Shown piece after piece: positions 15,365 through 22,083 of a stretch of DNA of 26,445 nucleotides. The stretch spans positions 1 through 26,445 of IMG/VR virus record IMGVR_UViG_3300031707_000149; one strand, written 5' to 3'. The notes under the pieces were generated by a model. That model saw only the letters and a list, made by a program, of their open reading frames with translations. It was not told the origin of the DNA and searched no databases. Position 1 is the first letter of the stretch, and the number at the start of each line of letters is the position of its first letter. Both the position numbers and the translations under genes were made by a program. The DNA is from a virus.

Positions 15365-15789
15365 TAGAACCTCCCCGCCCCGGAGCAAATCATGCCCATT
15401 GCCTGCATGAACGAGGGCTTGACGTACTCTACCGCCGGCCCCAACGATGGCCTGGCGGCCATCCGCCGCGTGCCCAGTTCCAGGTGCAGTGCATACTCAG
15501 TCCCCATCACCACCCACCACTCCATTTCGCCTTTGGGGATGGCCCTGGTGGCGTTGTACAACGCTCCGGTAACTATCGCCGGGGCCTCACCGGGCGCAGA
15601 TGCCACGTGCATCGCGCCGCCCCACAAGATGTACATGCTGCCATGTTTTGGCCCCGTCATACTTTGCTTGACGTGGGCCTCGATGTCCATCGCCGCCTTG
15701 GCCACCACCTGCCCGGCAAGCCTCCTGGATTGCCGATCCAGCGCCGGCAGGTTATTGTAAACCAGGGTGAACTTGAGATCTTTGGCCAT
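15364..15789 (-). CDS. HK97 gp10-like head-tail component (141 aa)
   Basis: The family pattern is clear. A helical N-terminal half (L-D-R-Q-S-R-R-L-A-G-Q-V-V-A-K-A-A-M-D-I) is followed by S-A-P-G-E-A-P-A-I-V-T-G-A-L-Y-N, then Y-A-L-H-L-E-L-G-T-R-R-M-A-A-R-P-S-L-G-P-A. The Gly-Glu-x-Pro...Thr-Gly-x-Leu and Glu-x-Gly-Thr...Ala-Arg-Pro signatures are characteristic of HK97 gp10-type proteins encoded between head closure and tail terminator. ATG 15789 overlaps the upstream TAA by one base, and its own TAA overlaps the next ATG by one base, so the genes are translationally coupled. Confidence 0.88.
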   Translation of the reverse strand: MAKDLKFTLVYNNLPALDRQSRRLAGQVVAKAAMDIEAHVKQSMTGPKHGSMYILWGGAMHVASAPGEAPAIVTGALYNATRAIPKGEMEWWVVMGTEYALHLELGTRRMAARPSLGPAVEYVKPSFMQAMGMICSGAGRF

Positions 15790-16151
15790 TACAGCATCTC
15801 CCGGCAGACAAGGCGCAGGGCCGAGACGTAGCTCCCCCCGCTGGCCGCGCCCACGATCCGCAAGTCGTGCCCACTCACCAGGAGCATGTCGTCGTGCAAC
15901 ACATCAGCGTCGTAGGGCAGGGCCAGCGTCCACAATACCTCCCCAGCCAACTGCTCGCCCACAGTGAACTCCCGCGGCGAGCCGGCCTTGAGCCGACAAT
16001 CATAAGTGTGGGCCACTGCCGTACCCACCGTTACCCAAGTGCCCACGGCGTCCTTGGAGCGGGTAGGCCGCAGCACCTGGCAAGAATCGGGCAGGTACAT
16101 CTCAGCCTCGTCGCGGAACCCAGCCAGTTCCACAGCGTCAAACGTTACCAT
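15789..16151 (-). CDS. Head closure / head-tail joining protein (120 aa)
   Basis: ATG 16151 lies 14 nt inside the end of the connector gene. The product is a small beta-barrel-like protein (P-D-S-C-Q-V-L-R-P-T-R-S-K-D-A-V-G-T-W, C-R-L-K-A-G, then D-M-L-L-V-S-G-H-D-L-R-I-V-G). The arrangement of Cys-Arg-Leu and the late G-x-x-L-R-I-V-G strand fits stopper or head-closure proteins that seal the portal channel after packaging. The gene position between the connector and the gp10-like gene matches this job. Sequence conservation is weak in this family. Confidence 0.75.
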   Translation of the reverse strand: MVTFDAVELAGFRDEAEMYLPDSCQVLRPTRSKDAVGTWVTVGTAVAHTYDCRLKAGSPREFTVGEQLAGEVLWTLALPYDADVLHDDMLLVSGHDLRIVGAASGGSYVSALRLVCREML

Positions 16152-16698
16152 CGTTGCGCTCCCAGTTCACGGTGATCGCCCACGACTTCTGCTCATACTT
16201 GGCGGCCATGCGCTCGCAGTGGTCGAACCAGTTAGAGCGGCTATACGAGGCCCCGTCCGCCCCGAAGGAGTATTTGCTGGACTGTAGGCCCATCCTCTCG
16301 CGCCACGCCTGGCCCGCGGCCCCGTTCAGGTCGTATCGCCGGGCGTCCAGGTAACGGGCAGACCCCTCCTGGTTAGCGGTAAAAGTCACCCGCCCCGTGA
16401 TATAGTTGACACTGTACGTCGAGGTGCCGATGGTCGAGCCGGCGGAATCGTAGATCCGCCAGTAGTCCTCCCCAGAGAACCAGTCCTCCAGATCGCCGTA
16501 GGCACAGAGGAACGTCTTGTACATGATCGTCCCGTTGACATACTTGGAGACCGGCGCCAGGTGAGACCCAAAGATCTCCTCCATATGAGCATCCAGCATC
16601 TCCTGCAGCTCGTCGTCGGTCCAGACCGCCGCAGTGGAATCGTCTATCATCCGCCGCAGGCGGGTGATCAGGTTGGCTATCCCAGCGCGAATGCTCAT
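16138..16698 (-). CDS. Head-tail connector / adaptor protein (186 aa)
   Basis: I chose ATG 16698 (MSIRAGIANLITRLRRMIDD) because it overlaps the stop of the upstream glycosyltransferase as ATGA and has GGAGAGG upstream; the open frame extends further, to 16800, inside that gene. The N-terminal helix (L-I-T-R-L-R-R-M-I-D-D-S) followed by W-T-D-D-E-L-Q-E-M-L-D-A-H resembles adaptor proteins that bind the underside of the portal (gp6/gp15-type). The middle holds an extended beta region, I-T-G-R-V-T-F-T-A-N. The coupling to a glycosyltransferase gene is unusual and shows that the glycan cassette and the connector genes share one message. Confidence 0.75.
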   Translation of the reverse strand: MSIRAGIANLITRLRRMIDDSTAAVWTDDELQEMLDAHMEEIFGSHLAPVSKYVNGTIMYKTFLCAYGDLEDWFSGEDYWRIYDSAGSTIGTSTYSVNYITGRVTFTANQEGSARYLDARRYDLNGAAGQAWRERMGLQSSKYSFGADGASYSRSNWFDHCERMAAKYEQKSWAITVNWERNDGNV

Positions 16699-17369
16699 AT
16701 CCCCCACCTCTCCCGATCCAAGGGTCTGGCGACGCGCCAGGATCCGTTCCCCCAGACGCTGGCCCGCTCCCCGATATGCTCGGTCAGGTCCAGGGCGCAC
16801 AGCACCCTGCCTTGTTCGCGCAACCGCTTGCAGACCGCCAAGTCCTCGCCGCCGGTCGTCTCCGCCAGAGGGCCGATGGCCGGCCAGTCCTTGGCCCGGA
16901 AGCTCCAGTTGCTGCCCGGCACACTGGCCCGCGCCAGCGCCCGCTGCCCGCCGGCCTCGATGACCCCGGATGGCTTATTCCAGTCGTAATCCGGCTCCAG
17001 GTTGCAGCAGACCAGGGCCACCTCTGCTGGCGCATCGCCCCAGAAAACAGCCAGTTTGTCTGCCCAACTGGCCACATAGCGGTAATCGTCTGCCGTAAAG
17101 AGCACGACGTCGGGCTTCCACTGCAATGCGCGGTTGATCGCCAGGTTCATCCCGTGCCCCACGGTGGCATTCCCGTCCCGGTTGCAGTAACCCGCCGGCA
17201 TCTCGGCCACCCAATCCTGGGTGCCGTCGTGGGAGCCATTATCCACCACGGTGAGATGCCACTCGATCTGTGGTTCGGCGCGGTACAACCCCGCGCCCAG
17301 GCTGCTCAGGGTCTGAGTAAGCATAGCGAGGCGGTTGTAGGTCAATACGGCCACCGCCAGGCGCGTCAT
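16695..17369 (-). CDS. GT2-family glycosyltransferase (224 aa)
   Basis: This is a GT-A fold enzyme that would transfer a sugar from a nucleotide-sugar donor. Residues 4-12 (L-A-V-A-V-L-T-Y-N) start the Rossmann-like domain. V-V-D-N-G-S-H-D-G-T at 41-50 is the usual nucleotide-binding loop. T-A-D-D at 92-95 is the DxD-like metal site. G-G-E-D at 173-176 fits the family ED catalytic-base motif. There are no membrane segments, so it is probably cytoplasmic. The start overlaps the preceding stop as ATGA, and its own stop overlaps the connector start the same way. It is the last of four coupled glycan genes. Donor and acceptor cannot be read from sequence. Confidence 0.88.
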   Translation of the reverse strand: MTRLAVAVLTYNRLAMLTQTLSSLGAGLYRAEPQIEWHLTVVDNGSHDGTQDWVAEMPAGYCNRDGNATVGHGMNLAINRALQWKPDVVLFTADDYRYVASWADKLAVFWGDAPAEVALVCCNLEPDYDWNKPSGVIEAGGQRALARASVPGSNWSFRAKDWPAIGPLAETTGGEDLAVCKRLREQGRVLCALDLTEHIGERASVWGNGSWRVARPLDRERWGI

Positions 17370-18127
17370 GGCACCTCCGCGATATACTGCGCGAATCGCT
17401 CGCGGTTCTCGACCACGAAGCGGGGGAAGGTCGCGTCAAACGGCACGAACGCGAACTTTAACCCGGCCTCGCCCCAGTCACGCCCCTCTCGAATGCACTC
17501 CTGCAGGCGCTCAGTGTTGATATAAGCCGGGCTATTGACCTCCTGGTGCGAGTAGGCCCGAACCTTCTCCTGGATGAACTTGGCGTCGCCCAAGTAGGTG
17601 AAGTGCCATCCGGCGTCGCTCAGATGAATATCGCCCAGGGTCTCCCTTGTGGCCTGCGGGCGCACCAGGTCGCGCCGCCGAACAGCCCGCGTGCCCGGCC
17701 AGTCCATGTGGATCGCCCGGCAGTTGAACTTGTAGAAGCTGAGTGGGATCATGAAGGTGACCATGCCTTTGAAGTCTCCCAGGGCCGATACGAGATCCGC
17801 GCGGGGTATCTCGTCCAGGTCGCTGATCAACACTGTGTCTGCGGGGTTGGCGTCCCCCAGGCCGTGCATGCAGGCGTCCCGTTGGTAGCGATCCCGGCAG
17901 AACAAGATGCAGCCGGGAGGGAAACGATCCACCATCACATGTACAAACCGCTCGTCCCACCGGGCATAGCGTGCCCGGTTCTCGGCGAAGTAAAGCGGCT
18001 TCGGCAGTCCCGAAAACGTCTCCGTGGCCTCCACGATCACGAAACGATCTACCACATCCTCTAACTCGCGCAGGCGGATCTCCAACAGGTCGAACTCGTG
18101 CAGAAACATGAAGCAGTCCCAGATCAT
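17366..18127 (-). CDS. GT17-like glycosyltransferase (253 aa)
   Basis: I chose ATG 18127 (MIWDCFMFLHEFDLLEIRL) because it overlaps the preceding stop as ATGA; the open frame extends further upstream within the previous gene. Typical GT17-family features are W-D-C-F-M-F-x-x-E-x-D-L-L at residues 3-15, F-V-I-V-E-A-T-x-T-F-S-G at 29-40, Y-Q-R-D-A-C near 81-86 and I-S-D-L-D-E-I-P-R at 101-109 carrying the metal-binding aspartates. The family is named for the eukaryotic bisecting GlcNAc transferase, but bacterial and viral members act on largely unknown acceptors. No membrane segment or signal peptide is visible. It is the third gene of the glycan cassette. Confidence 0.88.
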   Translation of the reverse strand: MIWDCFMFLHEFDLLEIRLRELEDVVDRFVIVEATETFSGLPKPLYFAENRARYARWDERFVHVMVDRFPPGCILFCRDRYQRDACMHGLGDANPADTVLISDLDEIPRADLVSALGDFKGMVTFMIPLSFYKFNCRAIHMDWPGTRAVRRRDLVRPQATRETLGDIHLSDAGWHFTYLGDAKFIQEKVRAYSHQEVNSPAYINTERLQECIREGRDWGEAGLKFAFVPFDATFPRFVVENRERFAQYIAEVP

Positions 18128-18816
18128 CCCTGCCCCCTGGCTTTGCGGTTGAGGAAGATCTGCAACCACACGTTGACTGCCTCGAGCACTCCGCTCAAGT
18201 GCAGACTACTCGTCCCGGCGTAGTAGACGATGGGGAACTCGACGATCCGCAGTTCCGCCTCCACCGCCCTGGAGAGCACCTCCATCTGCCAGGCGTGCCC
18301 CTGGGCAAAGTACTGGCCCTTGATCAGCTTGATCAGCGCCTTTCGGGTGAACGCCCGGTAGCCGCTCGACCAGTCCGAGAACTTGGTGCCCATCGCCAGG
18401 TTGCAGAGCGCAGTCATCGCCCGGCTGCCCAGGCGCCGTAGCAGCGATCCGCCCAGGTAATGTCCGAAGGGGCAGAAGCGAGATCCGATGGCCACATCCC
18501 CGCCCAGGTCGAGCATCGCCAACAGCCCTATGGCGTCTGCGGGGTTGTGCGACATTCCTGCGTCGAGTTGCACCAGGCGTTGCGCCCCGTGCAGGTTGAT
18601 GGCATCCCACCACAGATCTACCAGGCTGCGGGCGATCCCTTTGCGCGTGTCGTGGTGGCGCACATGCGCTCCGGCATCCTCAGCGAACCGCCGCGTGCGG
18701 TCCGTAGAGGCGTCGTCGCAGACCAACACCAAGAACCCCAACCCTCGCAGGGCCTTGACCAGGGGGAAGATCGTCGCCTCCTCGTCCCGCGCCGTGATCA
18801 CTGCGACGTCGTTCAT
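18124..18816 (-). CDS. GT2-family, DPM-synthase-like glycosyltransferase (230 aa)
   Basis: ATG 18816 overlaps the upstream stop as ATGA. V-I-T-A-R-D-E-E (7-14) and V-C-D-D-A-S-T-D (32-39) mark the nucleotide-sugar fold. The D-G-S-R-F-like segment I-G-S-R-F and the D-W-S-S-G-Y-R-A-F motif are typical of dolichol-phosphate mannosyltransferase-like enzymes, which often charge a lipid carrier with a sugar. The expected DxD metal motif reads D85-A-G87, so the second aspartate is missing. The family's C-terminal membrane helices are absent, with only a mildly hydrophobic end (L-E-A-V-N-V-W-L-Q-I-F-L). It is the second gene of the cassette. Lipid-linked transfer is possible but not shown. Confidence 0.85.
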   Translation of the reverse strand: MNDVAVITARDEEATIFPLVKALRGLGFLVLVCDDASTDRTRRFAEDAGAHVRHHDTRKGIARSLVDLWWDAINLHGAQRLVQLDAGMSHNPADAIGLLAMLDLGGDVAIGSRFCPFGHYLGGSLLRRLGSRAMTALCNLAMGTKFSDWSSGYRAFTRKALIKLIKGQYFAQGHAWQMEVLSRAVEAELRIVEFPIVYYAGTSSLHLSGVLEAVNVWLQIFLNRKARGQG

Positions 18817-20636
18817 GCGGCCTCCGGTTTCTGTAGCAGCACGTACAGGTTGGATCCTTCGGCCACATCCCAATCCCTGCGTTTCGTGAACTCGTCGAGC
18901 GTCTCCGGGTGCGCCAGCAGCCCGTCCTTGCCGAAGATCCCCGGCGGCGTGCTGCGCCACTCGCGGCGCAGGAACCCAGCATCGTCCACCGCTTTCGCCA
19001 GGCTGTCGAAGTCGTAGCCCCGCAGGTGTTCCTCCCCATCCACCATCTTCCCATCGGGGTCGTTCGGCGTGGCGATCAGCGCGTGCCCGCCCGGAACCAG
19101 GATGCGGTAGATATTGGCCAGCAGCGCCTGCGGGTCGGGGACGTGCTCGATCAACTCCATCGCCACTACCAGGTCGTAGGCCCCGTCATCGCCGACAGTC
19201 AATGCATCCCCGACCACCAATCGGGCCTTATCGCCCAGGGCCTTACGGGCTTCGACGATGCGCGTCTCAGAGATATCCACCCCCTCCATCCTCCACTTGA
19301 GCACTGGGGCCACTGCCTGCAGGAACTGCCCTTCGGCACAACCCAAGTCCACCATGCGTTGGACATCGAGATGACCCGTCATGAACATCGCCAGGTTGTG
19401 CCGCCCCAGGTTGTACCAACGATCCGCCTCGCTCCGTACCATCTCCGCGTCGCGCCGGGCGATGGTCTCATAGAGGCGTTTCTGCGAGCTAAAGCCCCTT
19501 TCCTGCTCGACGCCGGCCAGGAACGGCCCCCAGTAGTCTCGCGCCACCTTATCCCAGTCGTACTCCTGCGCCTGCTTGACCGCGAACGCGCATTTCTTCA
19601 GTTTGGCCTTATCGCCCCAGCGGAAGATCTCTTCCAGGGCCTCGCGCACCGCGTCCACGGAGATGGCCGCAATCCAACTCCCCAGCGGGGTATAAGTCAG
19701 TTGATAAGGCTCTATGGCGATCCCCGCCCAGGTCAACTCCGGCATGCTCGTCCAGTTCGTGGTGATCACTGGCGTCCCACAGGCTTCCGCCTCCAGGATG
19801 GGGATCCCAAACCCCTCCGCGCAGGCCGCGGCTAAGTGAACGTCCGAGGCGCGGTATACGTCAGCCAGGTAGGTTTCGGGCAGGCCCATCAGGTAGTGAT
19901 ACTGCGGCACATACTTGAAAGCATCTTTTGGCAGGCCGATCACCTCGGTATAGGCCAACAAGTTCACGCCATCGTCCATCCCGGTCATCTCCATGTGCAG
20001 GTACAGGAAAGCGTCCGGGTGCTTGTCCCGAAAGCGCTTGAACCCCAGGATGTTCTCGCACAGCGCCTTGCGCGACGGGAACCCCTTATTGGCCGCGACC
20101 ATGTCCACGATGTAGGCGTCCTTGGGCAGCCCCAGTTTCAGCCGCGCCCCGGCCTTGTCACCGGGGCAGTACACCTTGGTATCCACGCCGTGCGGGATGT
20201 AGTGGACGTTCTCGATCCCCGCCTTGCGGGCCTCCTCCAGGCCAAACTTGGAGTATACCAGCGGATAGTCTGCAGTCTTGGCCATCTCCGCGACGCGCGG
20301 CGGGATCGGTTTGTGATCCACTGGGAACCACGGCGCCCACAGAGCCTTGAAGCGCGTGTGGTAGTCCGGCGGGAGCACCCAGATGTCTTGCAGGCTGATC
20401 ACCAACTCGGCCTGGAAGTTATGAACGTGCCCCCCAATGATATCGCTCCCCCAAGGGTCGTGCAGGCAGGGGTACATAATCAACCCCCCAGCGTCTATCT
20501 TGGCCCCTTGCAGGCCGTACCACGCGAACTGGGCCACTTCATGCCCCAGATCCTTGAGCCTCGGCAGCAGGTACTTGCCCTGGATTCCGTACCCGGTATG
20601 GCTCCAAAGGGCATTTGCGGAAAAAAGGATTCTCAT
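18813..20636 (-). CDS. GT4 glycosyltransferase fused to SAM-dependent methyltransferase (607 aa)
   Basis: I chose ATG 20636 (MRILFSANALWSHTGYG) because AGGAGAGAGAG lies 4 nt upstream; the open frame reaches 20678. Residues 1-370 form a GT-B retaining glycosyltransferase of the GT4 type: G-Y-G-I-Q at 15-19, Y-I-P-H-G-V-D at 146-152 and the EX7E motif E274-GFGIPIL-E282. Residues about 390-607 form a class I methyltransferase: motif I V-D-L-G-C-A-E-G at 429-436, G-V-D-I-S at 452-456, E-H-V-P at 497-500 and V-P-G-G at 514-517. One polypeptide could therefore add a sugar and methylate it or its neighbour. It heads the coupled cassette and is preceded by a structured leader. Both domains look intact. 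Confidence 0.92.
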   Translation of the reverse strand: MRILFSANALWSHTGYGIQGKYLLPRLKDLGHEVAQFAWYGLQGAKIDAGGLIMYPCLHDPWGSDIIGGHVHNFQAELVISLQDIWVLPPDYHTRFKALWAPWFPVDHKPIPPRVAEMAKTADYPLVYSKFGLEEARKAGIENVHYIPHGVDTKVYCPGDKAGARLKLGLPKDAYIVDMVAANKGFPSRKALCENILGFKRFRDKHPDAFLYLHMEMTGMDDGVNLLAYTEVIGLPKDAFKYVPQYHYLMGLPETYLADVYRASDVHLAAACAEGFGIPILEAEACGTPVITTNWTSMPELTWAGIAIEPYQLTYTPLGSWIAAISVDAVREALEEIFRWGDKAKLKKCAFAVKQAQEYDWDKVARDYWGPFLAGVEQERGFSSQKRLYETIARRDAEMVRSEADRWYNLGRHNLAMFMTGHLDVQRMVDLGCAEGQFLQAVAPVLKWRMEGVDISETRIVEARKALGDKARLVVGDALTVGDDGAYDLVVAMELIEHVPDPQALLANIYRILVPGGHALIATPNDPDGKMVDGEEHLRGYDFDSLAKAVDDAGFLRREWRSTPPGIFGKDGLLAHPETLDEFTKRRDWDVAEGSNLYVLLQKPEAA

Positions 20637-20763
20637 TGTGCTCTCTCTCCTAGAGCCGGGGGGCAAGTTGGTGAGCAAGGAGGAAAGAGAGAGGACTCTG
20701 CCAACAGCCCCCCGATAGTAAGGAGCCGGAGAGAGAGTACTCTCTCTCCTCCCCGGCTTGACC
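20637..20763 (-). promoter_or_regulatory. Structured 127-nt leader upstream of the glycan cassette
   Basis: In an operon where most genes touch, this gap contains two strong inverted repeats. The first, 20724-20758, is a 22-bp perfect palindrome extended by AGCC/GGCT with a 5-nt bulge. The second pairs CGGGGGGC (20714-20707 on the coding strand) with GCCCCCCG (20664-20657) and adds an inner GTTGG/CCAAC pair. The GT4 ribosome-binding site, AGGAGAGAGAG at 20651-20641, is complementary to CTCTCTCTCC in the 3' half of the palindrome and to CTCTCTCT in the loop of the second hairpin. This suggests alternative pairings controlling translation. No promoter or U-tract terminator was recognised. Confidence 0.5.
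20728..20749. repeat. 22-bp perfect palindrome, copy 1 (core AGAGAGAGTACTCTCTCT)
   Basis: The palindrome lies in the leader of the glycan cassette. Its 18-bp core, at 20730-20747, is identical to the core of a second palindrome at 22684-22701 inside the scaffold gene. Confidence 0.9.
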
Positions 20764-21150
20764 CTAGAAAGTCACGTCGAGTTGCACGGAAAGCAGCACG
20801 AAAGTGCCCGTGCCTTCCTCGTTGTAGTTCAGGGCGATCACGTCTCCCTCGGCCACGTTCACGGCAGTGTCGGTCTCCGCCAGCAGTGTCTTGGGCACAA
20901 GACTGGTCCAACCTGCTGTGCCGCCAGCGATAGAACCGAGTAGCGTCGTCCCGGCGCCGGCAGCGCCGACGTTCTTGAGCTGCGCGGCGAAGTAGTTCGC
21001 CGTGCTCGCAGCCACGTCGTTGACCACTGTGGCATAGGCCCCGCGCAGCACGCACGCCTTGGGCGCGCGCCAGATCGGGATCACATCGTCCGCAGCGGGG
21101 TCGTAATCCAGGGACACCACCTGCGAGAAGCGCAGAAGTCCTTGATGCAT
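20764..21150 (-). CDS. Putative capsid accessory/decoration protein (128 aa)
   Basis: ATG 21150 follows GGAGGTAAACTACC. The protein is small, soluble and beta-rich, with I-P-I-W-R-A-P-K-A-C-V-L-R-G-A-Y-A near the start, a Gly/Ala-rich centre (K-N-V-G-A-A-G-A-G-T-T-L) and a late V-A-E-G-D-V-I-A-L-N-Y-N-E-E-G-T-G strand pair. The position immediately after the major capsid gene, separated by a GC hairpin, suggests a capsid decoration or stabilising protein. No motif proves this. It is one plausible acceptor for the glycans made by the next four genes (inference). Alternatives include another head-completion factor. Confidence 0.6.
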   Translation of the reverse strand: MHQGLLRFSQVVSLDYDPAADDVIPIWRAPKACVLRGAYATVVNDVAASTANYFAAQLKNVGAAGAGTTLLGSIAGGTAGWTSLVPKTLLAETDTAVNVAEGDVIALNYNEEGTGTFVLLSVQLDVTF

Positions 21151-21169
21151 GGTAGTTTACCTCCAACTG

Positions 21170-21193
21170 GGCCGCGGGGTTCCCCCCGCGGCC
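21170..21193 (-). promoter_or_regulatory. GC-rich hairpin between major capsid and downstream gene
   Basis: GGCCGCGGGG and CCCCGCGGCC form a perfect 10-bp stem with a GGAA loop on the coding strand. No U-tract follows, and the next gene's GGAGG lies a few bases downstream. It is more likely an mRNA-stabilising, processing or partial attenuation element that lets the capsid message outnumber downstream genes than an intrinsic terminator. Confidence 0.6.
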
Positions 21194-21219
21194 TGATTAA
21201 GTCGCACGGCTGGGTCGGT

Positions 21220-22074
21220 TTAGCTCGGCTCAGTGACGTCGCTGGTGTACTTCACGCCCCAGGTGGGCCGGCGGCCCAGGCCATGCGCGTAGATCGCGCT
21301 GATGTTCAACTCGGTCGCCTTGCGCGAAGCGTCACGCTCCGGCTCCGACTCCGGCGGTTGGCGGCTGTCGAAAGCCAGCGACTGCGGGTTGAAGATGCAC
21401 GACACCGCATCGGTGCCGCTGGGCACGATGTTGGCCGAGACGTACCAGTTCGCCAGCAGCCAGTCGCCCACATAGAAGTCCTTGAGTGCCTGGCTGGCCA
21501 GGTCGCCCAGCAGCGCCTTGGTGGCCGCGGGCTGGCCTAACTCGCTCCAGATGTCGAACCAGCAGTAAGGATGCAGGACGATCTGGATCGGGTTGGGGCA
21601 AAGCGCATTGCGGAGGACCGCAATCGCCGTGGCGAACTTGGCGATGGTCGCCGTGCCCGACGCGCCGGGGCCTTTGTCCGTGGCCAGGCTGGCGAAGTCG
21701 GCGCACATATCCCTGTCAATCTTGGTGGAGATGGCGTTGCCCAGCTCCGTGGCGCACTGCGCTTTGGCATTCTCCGGGTCGGTGTCCAAGTCCTCGTCGG
21801 TCAGCAGAGACTGCGCGAACACCGTCGCCGGGGTCAGCGTGCCCACGCTGGCTTTCCCGAACTTGATCGGGGTGACAAAGTCCTCGCCCTCCGCCTTCAC
21901 TGTAGCCGAGATCTGCGGGCGCGTGGTGAAGGTGCGGGTCATCATGCCCTTGCCAGTGAACGTGCTGACCAGGCCGGTCATGATGTTGGATTCACGAGCC
22001 ACGAAGATCGCGTCCTCGAAGATCGCGTTGTAAAGACTGTTGAGATCCGAAACCTTGGTGATACCTGTGGCCAT
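21220..22074 (-). CDS. Major capsid protein, HK97-fold (284 aa)
   Basis: ATG 22074 follows AGAGGAAAAC. The protein has an N-terminal helix with E-D-A-I-F-V-A-R-E-S-N-I-M, then an extended loop (T-F-T-T-R-P-Q-I-S-A-T-V-K-A-E-G-E-D-F) and helical P-domain segments (L-G-N-A-I-S-T-K-I-D-R-D-M-C-A-D-F-A). Next comes the typical I-Q-I-V-L-H-P-Y-C-W-F-D-I-W core, and the C-terminus closes with G-R-R-P-T-W-G-V-K-Y. This order, the length and the location directly after a scaffold-like gene support a capsid subunit of the HK97-like fold. No N-terminal protease gene or delta domain is seen, so the scaffold is separate and the mature protein probably starts close to the encoded N-terminus. Confidence 0.88.
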   Translation of the reverse strand: MATGITKVSDLNSLYNAIFEDAIFVARESNIMTGLVSTFTGKGMMTRTFTTRPQISATVKAEGEDFVTPIKFGKASVGTLTPATVFAQSLLTDEDLDTDPENAKAQCATELGNAISTKIDRDMCADFASLATDKGPGASGTATIAKFATAIAVLRNALCPNPIQIVLHPYCWFDIWSELGQPAATKALLGDLASQALKDFYVGDWLLANWYVSANIVPSGTDAVSCIFNPQSLAFDSRQPPESEPERDASRKATELNISAIYAHGLGRRPTWGVKYTSDVTEPS

Positions 22075-22083
22075 GTTTTCCTC

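Noticed and set aside
16695-20636. Glycan cassette considered as a recent insertion-sequence-borne or host-genome fragment
   Set aside because: There are no flanking direct repeats, transposase remnants or composition change, and the coupled ATGA junctions show it is fully integrated in the phage operon.
19836-20933. 365-residue plus-strand open frame opposite the GT4 gene
   Set aside because: It has no domain, is Val/Arg/Gln/Pro-rich, and overlaps two firm minus-strand genes and the leader. I treat it as a shadow.
21170-21193. Hairpin considered as an intrinsic terminator
   Set aside because: No U-tract follows the stem on the coding strand, and the next gene has a ribosome-binding site immediately after it.
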